In this document: piece after piece, positions 55,970 to 64,000 of the stretch
How the letters are laid out: every line of letters begins with the position of its first letter
Position numbering within the stretch: position 1 is the stretch's first letter
Assembly: GCA_013397795.1 (NCBI GenBank)
Contig: VZTJ01005968.1
Coordinates: 25,325-89,324 of the forward strand
Length of the DNA stretch: 64,000 bases
From: Orthonyx spaldingii
Lineage: Eukaryota > Chordata > Aves > Passeriformes > Orthonychidae
Direction of reading: 5' to 3'
The notes under the pieces: model-generated
What the model saw: only the letters and a program-made list of their open reading frames with translations
What the model was told of the DNA's origin: nothing
The model's database searches: none
Translations under genes and position numbers: made by a program

Positions 55970-57459
55970 TTTTATGTATGGACATGCCTGTATGCAGGAA
56001 GTGGGTTGTGCAAATGGAAGTTTCTCACATTATTTTGTCATAGTTTATTATTTTTATAAGCCAGTGTGCCACGTCCTAAAGCTCAGCAGTGGGGACACTG
56101 ACGTGCAGCATGGGAACAAGCCCTGATCCATTCCTCTGCCGCTCCCTGGTCAGTGGGATCTGGCACAAACAGCACTCTTTGGATGTTCCACTAACTCAGA
56201 TTCCTGCCAAACCCTGTCAGAATTAAAGTGCTGGTGACACATGGTGTCCCAACAATATCCCACACTCAGGCAATGCAAAGGACCTTGGCACAAAGGAGTT
56301 TTCCCCATCCCTGTCCTCTCCCTCACCAGTCAGGGGTCTGACCTCTCCAAAGTGTCAGATTTCAGTCCCCTCTAAAAATTTTTACAGCTCAGAAGTGCAA
56401 AGGGAGCAATGAAACTCTCACCTTTTAATACTGAGCTCCCCAACGGGGCTGCTGATCAGGGCAGGGGGTCCTTAGGAGGTTCTCTCCTTCGTGGTCCCCC
56501 TCCCTCCCCTTCCTCTCTCATTCCCATGTAAATATCCACTAATGCAAAGAACAAACATTCCACTCAACCTAAGCACAGGAAAAAAAATTAAGCATAGGAG
56601 ATTTGGAAAGTGTCGTTATTTTTGTTCTAAATCCTTTGTGCAAAGTTTGATTGGTCTTTACTCATGAAAAACTCAAAAATTACTTCACTTTTTATTTCTC
56701 TTCTGGCTTCCTTCCCCCATAGAGTAGTTTGGTGGGTATTGAACAGCTCTGTCACAGGGATTACTGATGTTAATCAGGACCACACAGCCACATTACACAG
56801 AAGTTTTTGTAGGGACTATCCTAAGGAATATAAATTAACGGTGGAGATTGTTCTGCACTGCTGACTGCAGTGTTGGTTACTTTGTGTTAAGAAAACTGCA
56901 CTGTGCAAATCCCAGGAGCTCCGAGAATGATGACAGGAATGATCAAAGGAAGGCTGGAAATCTATTTATTAATGAAATATAAAGAGATTGGTAGACAACA
57001 ATTATACCTTAGAAGGAAGCCCATAAGAGAAGATGTGATGCAGTATAAAAAATACTGATCAGCACAGATGAGGCAGATCAAGAGCTTCAGACTCAAAGCA
57101 CACAATCAATTAAACGCTCGCAAATTCAAAGCAGATGAAAAGAAATTTTGTGTTGCCCAACCTGAAACTGAGACAAATGAAGATTGTTGGGATCTGCGTG
57201 GCAGCAATACTCCAGGATGGATATTTATGTATCATGCAGGAGCTGGATCACTCCTTGCAAACTCTGGAAGGGGCATCACACAGCAATGCTTTGGCCGGAA
57301 GCCCGTCACCAACACTGTAACCAGAATAAGATTTAAAGGGAAGATAATTCCCCAAAGCCAGTGCTTTTTATGCCAGTGGTGGCCATGGAAGGACACGGAG
57401 CAGGGCTCAGGTGAGCAAGGTGAGGTGCAGCAGCTGGTGAAGTATCTCAGACACATTTA
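55970..57459. other. Noncoding stretch, no gene seen
   Basis: A + strand frame open for 166 codons (57068-57568) has no recognisable domain or codon pattern; see the findings. The rest is unique-looking. Confidence 0.5.
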
Positions 57460-57640
57460 CTGTGCGGTCGCAGCCACGCATTTTATGAAACACTGGCTGT
57501 CCCACAACGACATACTAAAATCACTTGGAAAAATCCCCATTAATTGTGTTGGGAGCCTGTGCTCATAATTATGACCCACCTGATCTCATTGACCCCAGAA
57601 ATGACGCTGGCGGTAAAACGCCACGTTGGAAACGGCCGCA
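57460..57640. promoter_or_regulatory. Candidate CpG-retaining conserved element
   Basis: CpGs cluster in 'gtgcggtcgcagccacgcat' near 57462 and 'gacgctggcggtaaaacgcc' near 57603, then 'gaaacggccgcatgtcgggt' near 57628. 'cataattatgaccc' lies between them near 57564. No repeat is recognised. Confidence 0.3.
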
Positions 57641-58499
57641 TGTCGGGTTCTGCTCAACTCAAGCTGCCTGAGGAAGAGCCACATAAAAATGCTGTTAAAA
57701 TAAACTTGGGTAGACAGAGACCTGGTGTAAACCAAGTGTAAACTCTGAGTGGATTTTTACTACAGACCCATAAACCTCGGAAAATAAAAGTTTGTGGAGG
57801 AAACTGAGAGAGACATTGATCATGGGGACACCGGGTGCTCCCAGGGTTTGCAGGCACTGGCTCTCCCCTGCAAATCTCACCTTCTTTTCCAAAGCTGTGC
57901 CTGCAAATGGCATTCCTGAAACTTCCTTACAGCCTCCTCCATCACAAAATTATTTCAGTCCTGGCACTCTTCCAGTCCCAGGCCACAGCCAGCAAGCCAA
58001 TTCCTTCCCTCCACTTCTTTTTCTCATGTCCCCCAGGAAAACTTCATGGAAAAGACACAGTTTTAGTTGGTTGTAGCACATCAAGATCCCAAAATTGCTC
58101 CTAATTGTAACATTTGTAATTACTTCTAGCTGTTAATTTTTATAATGACTCTTCATGGTTCTGTTGACCAAAGGGAAAATTTTAATCCCAAATGTGCCCA
58201 GCTGTCAAAATTGCCATTACACGTCAAGTAAAAAAAAAGGCTTTTAAGAAGTCATGAAGTTTGCTTATTGAAAATTACAAATGAATATTTATTGTCAGGT
58301 TTCCATCGGAGATTGAAACCTTTTATTTAACACTGGCTGGAAGTGTAAATTATTCAAATGTTTACATTTGAATGCTGCTGGACTCCAATGATTCCATTTT
58401 CTGCAGTGTGTTGGTGGTAAGATAATGAAAAGCTTCATCAGAGGGTTGAGCAAACACCCAGCTGCAACTTTTCATGGCAATGGAAAAGGTTCGACTCAG
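57641..58499. other. Noncoding stretch, no gene seen
   Basis: It contains a perfect 10 bp-arm inverted repeat with a 2 bp centre at 58352-58373. No gene or transposon is identified. Confidence 0.6.
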
Positions 58500-58706
58500 G
58501 CAGCCCTGTGCTCCTGCGGAAACCCTTGCAGCCTTCCAGCACCTGAAAGGAGCCTACAAGGAAGCCAGAGAGAAATTTTACGAGGGCCTGGAGTGCCAGG
58601 AGAAGGGGGAATGGCTTCCCATTGCCAGAGGCTGGGGTTAGATGGGATGTTGGGAAGGAATTCCTCCCTGTGAGGGTGGTGAGGCCCTGGCACAGTTTGG
58701 CCAGGA
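58500..58706 (+). repeat. CR1 LINE internal/3' fragment
   Basis: A frame in the first half reads 'LQHLKGAYKEAREKFYEGLE', corresponding to the C-terminal F-Q-Y-L-K-G-A-Y-K region of CR1 ORF2. It then passes 'gaatggcttcccattgccag' and 'gggaaggaattcctccctgt' to 'ggccctggcacagtttggcc', where it stops without the normal 3' tail. Confidence 0.87.
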
Positions 58707-61700
58707 AAAGAGTGATGCAGCTATAAAGGCGGGAAGCACACTTTGAGCTTGACTATTTGAAAGGTTTTTTAAGGACATGAAGGTGTTGAATGGAGAAAGC
58801 AGTGAAGTTTGGAGATTTTGCTGCTGGTTTTTTTTTTTTTTTTTTAATGTGATTTTATTTAAGAAATTGCAGAGAAGGTGACTCCATCACTGTTCTTCTC
58901 CAGGCAAACTCAGTCTCTCCGCTCTCCTTGAGAAATCCCTGCTCAGAAATGCCCTTGCACCAGCCAGCAGAGCAGGATCCAGAGGCAACACCAAATCCCA
59001 GGGAAGGCTGGAGGCCACCACATCCCTTCTCCAGCTGCCTCTCCCATCCCCACCCCGAGGCACTGGGAAATGCCCTGGCTCCAGCGCAGCTCAGAGAGGG
59101 CGAGCTGGGCTGGCTTGGGACACAGGTAATATTTGCTGCCTTAACTGAGATTTTTCTGAACTTCAGCCATTGCATTAGGTGGTTAATTATTCCCCCTCTC
59201 CAGGGTTTTCATGGGATATCCTGTTCCTGCATCCAGAGCCTACTATACAGGTGACAGGAGTTTCTTGTATTTAAAGAAAAAACAAAAAACACAAGCACTC
59301 AAGGAGAAAAATGTTTTTTAAACAGTTAAGACAATTTTTTCTACCTCATAAAGAACCAAAAAGAGGCAAAAGCCCAATTTTCCCACCATTCCAACCTCAG
59401 TTCCAGCCCTCACCTGTGTCACTCCCGTTAGGCACCGTCCAAAGCTCTGCAGCTGCCCTTGTATTTTCTGCCAGTATAATTTTTTTAAATACACAAATAT
59501 TATACTCCAGGGCATGTTTTGCTGGGCCAACAATACATGCCTCACTTTTATTGTGAGGCACAAGCCCTTCGGTTTCATGTCTTTTGACCTCCCAAGAAAT
59601 GTATTAATGACCCTATAAAGCTCTCTCTGGCACGTATTCATATTAATACAATATACTCCTTTGTTTTTTTATATTACATAATAAAAGGGGGGAGAGAGGG
59701 GGAAAAAAAGACAGTTGTTTCAATATCCTTCCACCACAGAACATAGTTCAGTGGGAAAATAAACCAACAACAGTGATCTGAAGAGGGGTAGATGAGATTC
59801 AGCTCGATTTTGGGCTTATTTCTATTCCTACTTATTCCTCTTGCTTTCAGTGGTGATTGCTCAATCCAAATTCCAGCTGCTGCTTTTGGATGCCTCCTAC
59901 CCACTGAAGGAACCAGCAAATTCCACAGCAGCATCTGGGGTCAGCCACGGGGATGGGCCAAGGGAGCAGTTTTAGGTAACAACTTCCCCTCCCTCCACTT
60001 GGGTCACACTCCCAGGCACCACATTCAACCATTTGCTTTCAACCTGGAGTTAGGGAATGGCTCTGAAGGATTAGGGTGGAGCAAAGGAAAAGATCTGAGC
60101 CCTCAATGAGCACGTGTTTTGTGCCTTAAAAAATAAGTAAATTACAAAAATAATTGTGGAAGCAACTTCTGCCACAGGTTCCTTTAATTATTTTTTATTC
60201 CCAGAACAATTTAAATGAATTTACTGGAGGCTTATTCAACATTTGGGCTACTCCCTGATCCTGTGAGCACACTGGGAGTAAGTTTGGCTGTGATTGGTTT
60301 ATTTTGCTCGGCCCGGGTTTTGTACCCACCCACATGGAACTCTATGTCCATGGACACCCTCCAGTGCTCCAATCCTGCTTTTTGACATAGTGGTTGTATT
60401 AAAAAACCTATCAAAACCTCATGTCTAACACTGCCAGGCCATTGTCAGTCTCCCATTAGCACAGTGGACATAAGCATCTATCACCCCTCACGGGTGGCAC
60501 AACAGCTCAGCTCCGGGCAAAGTCAGCGATGATTTACGTCTAAGTGACACCAACAGAGTAAGTTTTAACTAATCTTTCAATTAATCCAAATTCTTGATAA
60601 AAAATCAGATTGTAAACTCAAAGTGAGCCTGCCAAAGGCTGTCCCAGACTGCTGAAGCAGATCACAGTGCTCCAAAACTACAAAACAACCGGAATAATGA
60701 TTTTTTTACTGTTTGTAAGACAAATCAACCCTAATTTGGACTTCAGTGTCCTCAGGACTGCTACAACATGGGAAAGAAGGGCAAATCTGGCCTTGCTCCT
60801 ACTTAACTCTGGGAATTTGTCCTCCTACTTTGAAAGGAAAAACATCACAGTTCATAAAGTGTGGCCTTTTTGTTAACATAGAACTACTTTTTTCCTTCTA
60901 ACACTTCCAAAAACACACTTCAAAAGTTAATAGAAGTGATTTAGCCAACAGCTCTCTTGAAAGGAAGTCTCCAAGCTGAACTCCAAATTTTGATAAAGTG
61001 GAGAAAGTGTCACCCACAAAATAATAGAAAACACTCCACAAACCTCAAGCACACTAAGAGAGCATTTCCCAGCATTTTTAACTTCCTAGCAGCATCTTAG
61101 CTTTTGTTTATCTTTGATATTTAAGGCAAAATAGATGGGAATATTCATAATTAATAATGAGTAAACCAAGAGTTTAGGCTTTTTATTAATTTTTAAATTT
61201 AGAAAATTATTAAAAAACATGAAGCTGAAGTTATTTGGCAGGCGCCTTGCAATGCACATAAATAAATCTCTTTCAGCAAGTCCCCAAGGGTTTTAGGCAA
61301 AACTTTGTGAATGCCAAAGAGGAAATCTAAAAACAATTTCTGGCTTGGTAGTTGAGCCAAAAAATGGACATCAGGTCCAAAATACAGTATGAAATATTAG
61401 GTTTTGTGCTCAAGAATGAAGTGAGGGATGTTTTCAGCTCAGGACTGTCTAAGGAGCTTTCCAGTGCATCGGTGTCACAAAGTTAACCATTACCCATTCA
61501 GCCATTAACAACAGTCTCGTTTTAGGGGTTTTATTGCAGTTCTTTGGAAGGATTGATGGACAACAAGGGGCATTGGGTTGGTTCCTTTGGTTTTGGTGAG
61601 CAAAACATTTTGTCAGAATTTTTCCAGCCATTTTTAATTCAGGTCAATATGTAGAAAGACATCAGTGGTCTAGAGAGGATTCATCAGTAGCCTGGTTTGT

Positions 61701-61898
61701 GTTGATTTCTCCATGGAGGATATCCAGCTCATTCCATTGGGATCTCAGTGACATCTTTAAATTCCTTCTCTAAGACAGACAAGTCAAATTTCAGGGCAAG
61801 TTGAGAGAGTAGTTCTAGAACAGCTCTGTGCTGAATGTCCCACAGAGCATTTGGAAACAGGAATACCATCACGAAAGGCTTTGGAAATCAAAATCTCA
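58707..61898. other. Noncoding stretch, no gene seen
   Basis: It begins with possible decayed CR1 sequence (to about 58780) and includes a T run near 58830-58846. Frames at 58855-60109 are unassigned. No other repeat is recognised. Confidence 0.6.
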
Positions 61899-62007
61899 AC
61901 CACCTGGTCTATGGAAGGTGTCCCTGCCCATGGCAGGGGGTGGGACTGGATGAGCTTTAAGGTCTCTTCCAATCTACACCAGTCTGGGATTCTGTGACTC
62001 AGTGATT
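61899..62007 (+). repeat. CR1 LINE 3' tail fragment
   Basis: It reads 'aaccacctggtctatggaag', 'gtgtccctgcccatggcagg', 'gggactggatgagctttaag' and 'gtctcttccaatctacacca'. The wording 'tggtctatggaaggtgtccc' marks an older subtype. Confidence 0.88.
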
Positions 62008-62321
62008 CCTGATGCTCCAAACAAAGTCGTCAGTGTGGAGTTGGGGAAACTCCTGTCATGACTGATCAGTTCTTCCCTTGCCTTGCCAAGGGAACACATC
62101 AAGGACACACAGATGGAAATGTTCCCCAGGATCTTCAGTTTACAAACTCATCAACATTTTGCAAAAGTCTAAACTTTGCATGTAGGATTACAACGTGTGG
62201 GTTCCTGCAGATAAAACCTTTGTGGGCTTTAGAGCAAACGTGGTACCAAAGGTTATTAGAAAATCTGTGTTACAGAAAGTTCTCCAAACAAGATTGCATT
62301 TTTAACCACTGCATTGATCAT

Positions 62322-62512
62322 GGAAAAGATTGTCAAGCCCTGGAATCGACTTCCTGAGGAAGTGGTGGAGTCACCATTACTGGAAGTGTTCAAAAGGTGT
62401 GTAGATGTGGCACTTGAGGACAGGGTTTAGTGGTGGCCATGGTGGTGCTGGTTGCTGGTTGGACTTGATGACCTCAAAGGTCTTTTCCAACCTCAGCCAT
62501 TCTATGATCATC
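62322..62512 (+). repeat. CR1 LINE 3' fragment
   Basis: It contains 'cctggaatcgacttcctgag', 'gaagtggtggagtcaccatt', 'gatgtggcacttgaggacag', 'ttggacttgatgacctcaaa' and 'caacctcagccattctatga'. It is of the 'cacttgaggaca' type and keeps its 3' tail. Confidence 0.9.
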
Positions 62513-63179
62513 ATTTTTAGTGAAGATTTGCAGCTTCGTCTCAGTTGATGGCAACTGTTAGTTACAAATGAACCAGAACTGGATCTCTGAACATGCTACC
62601 ACTTGAATTTCCGCTCTGCTCCTACCAGTGCCCTGCCCTCCAGCCCAGTTATCCCAGCAGGGCACACAGGGGAGCAAGGCGGGAAGCAGACAGAATGCGA
62701 GGCAGGGGGATTGCCAGAGCTCTATCTAAGAATCATCTTCTACACAATTTTCACAGGTATCTGATCCAAAAAGCATCCACTGAGTGAGCACAAACCCAGC
62801 AAATACCTTATGGAATGCCTGCACTTGTGCTGCCATTTCCCCTGATGCAGAAGAGCAGCACACAAATATGAAAACTAATATATTTTACAGAGCCCCAACT
62901 CTCCTCATTCTCCTTGCACAATAAACTACAGTTATGGAGGGACAGACTTGCAGGAACCACACACAGACTTCAGCTGTCTGTGAGTATTGGCTGTCTGCAG
63001 CATCTGCCCCTGCGAGGAAATTTGCATCTTCAAACAAAACATCAGCTGAATTCACAGATTCTTGTTTAAATAAGGTTTGTTCCAGCTTTGAGATTTCTAA
63101 CTATTGTTATCAACAATACAAAGGAGGGTTTATGGAAAGAGGATGTATTAATTCCTTCCTTCCCCTGATTAAAAACATT
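62513..63179. other. Noncoding stretch, no gene seen
   Basis: An octamer in reverse orientation lies at 63020-63027. Otherwise unique-looking with no recognised frame. Confidence 0.55.
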
Positions 63180-63330
63180 GTACGGCTCACTGCAAATCGG
63201 AGAGTTGTGATTTTGAAATTCCTGTAGACACCAGCTCCCCGCACGCTGTTCTTTTATGCATCACGTCACTTCCCGGCTGCCTTTCGCTGAAAATGAATAT
63301 AACAAAATCAAATGCACCACCTAAAAATTC
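63180..63330. promoter_or_regulatory. Candidate conserved noncoding element
   Basis: CpGs remain in 'gtacggctcactgcaaatcg' near 63180 and 'catcacgtcacttcccggct' near 63259. The latter contains a cacgtca core of CREB/bZIP type and an ETS-like ttccc. AT-core motifs follow. No repeat is recognised. Confidence 0.28.
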
Positions 63331-63798
63331 CACTGGAAATATTCCTTCATCACTGCTGGTTTGCAAGTGAGTGATTCTCAGGGAAAAACTCGGTGTATTT
63401 TTTAAAAGGGCCTCACATTTGTATTGCCCAGTTTGGATTAAAAATCCTTGCAGAGGTTTCTCTGGTGACAATGAAAAGTTAAAAACCTTTCCTGAGCATC
63501 TAAACCAGGAACCTCCCAGCCTTGCTCTCATCTTCCCACCTCTGGAGTTATCCCAAAGTTTAAGGTCTCAGCATGAGTGATCCGGATTTATTCAGTTTGC
63601 TGGGATTGGTCAAGCTCATTTCTGGCAGGAGCTTTGTGGGAGGGCTCAGGAGACACAAATGAGCCCAATGACACCCGCGTGAGACATTCTCTGCACAGGA
63701 AAACTGTCTGATGAGAAAAAGGAGCCACTAATGTGTTTTTTGTTAATGGACAAAATTCAATCATTTATAGAAGCTGCTATCAAAAGTCCGTTTCTTTA
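63331..63798. other. Noncoding stretch, no gene seen
   Basis: Unique-looking sequence with no recognised gene or repeat. Confidence 0.55.
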
Positions 63799-63968
63799 TA
63801 GAATCATAAAATCACAGGATGGTTTGGGTTGGAAGGACCTTAAAGCTGATTTTGTTCTAACCCCTGCATAGGCAGGAACGTCTTCCACTGGACCAAGCTG
63901 CTCAATTCCTCATCCAACATTTCCAGGGATGGGACATCCACTTCTCTGGCCAACCTAATTTATTTAAT
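63799..63968 (-). repeat. CR1 LINE 3' fragment
   Basis: The + strand shows 'agaatcataaaatcacagga', 'tggtttgggttggaaggacc', 'taacccctgcataggcagga' and 'cagggatgggacatccactt'. The copy has its 3' tail at 63799 and is truncated at about 63968. Confidence 0.9.
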
Positions 63969-64000
63969 TAACACTGAGTATCTTACACTGACCTGCAGAA

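Noticed and set aside
1..64000. Endogenous retrovirus or LTR element
   Set aside because: I found no paired LTRs, primer-binding site, polypurine-tract layout or gag/pol-like frames; the RT remnants are all of LINE (CR1 or L2) type. A solo LTR could be missed without a library search.
1..64000. CRISPR array, operon or bacterial-type system
   Set aside because: The composition and CR1/L2 content show vertebrate nuclear DNA; there are no regularly spaced repeats with unique spacers.

Overview
The window is 64 kb of bird nuclear DNA, most likely from a songbird. The main evidence is the many short, 5'-truncated copies of the CR1 LINE, recognised by the 3' signature reading 'ttccaacccaaaccattc' on the sense strand. 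The subfamily phrases 'gggacagtgggaggtgtccctgccatggcagg' and 'gcccaaggccagg' are ones I associate with passerine genomes. The order is my inference; the class is secure. I see no protein-coding gene, tRNA or rRNA gene, CRISPR array or bacterial feature. Every open frame I examined is explained by a CR1 or L2 relic, by a simple repeat, or by nothing I recognise. The window reads as a gene desert or a long intron/intergenic segment.

Three layers can be seen. (1) About 25 CR1 pieces lie in both orientations, from short 3' tails (17463, 43685) to about 740 bp copies with reverse-transcriptase and endonuclease remnants (29040-29665, 39334-40075). (2) A few much older LINE relics are present: three L2-type fragments on the + strand (3285-3512, 7965-8066, 31665-32110) and one old CR1/L3-like RT fragment (38195-38378). 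(3) Between them are AT-rich stretches in which certain blocks keep CpGs and dense homeobox, POU and forkhead-type motifs. Those blocks look like conserved regulatory DNA: 2180-2560, 9650-10200, 11823-11882 (three octamers), 16560-16880, 20950-22500 (with an old internal duplication), 35380-36830 (with a CpG-island-like core and a TATA motif), 44200-44400, 46140-46440, 57460-57640 and 63180-63330. Conservation cannot be shown from one sequence, so these are predictions.

Region by region. 0-13 kb: regulatory-looking blocks, two L2 relics and three + strand CR1s. 13.6-18.5 kb: four CR1s and an (AAAAG)n tract broken by an assembly gap (13975-14000). 18.5-27 kb: free of obvious repeats, with the duplicated block near 22 kb. 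27-33.7 kb: CR1s, the best L2 RT relic, and an inverted CR1 pair. 34-38 kb: the densest regulatory-looking part. 38-64 kb: scattered CR1s, a minisatellite (50807-50890), and an exact 220 bp duplication around a single N (52720-53160) that is probably an assembly error.

If the window has a function, the likely one is long-range transcriptional control of a neighbouring developmental gene outside the window. The sequence does not say which gene.
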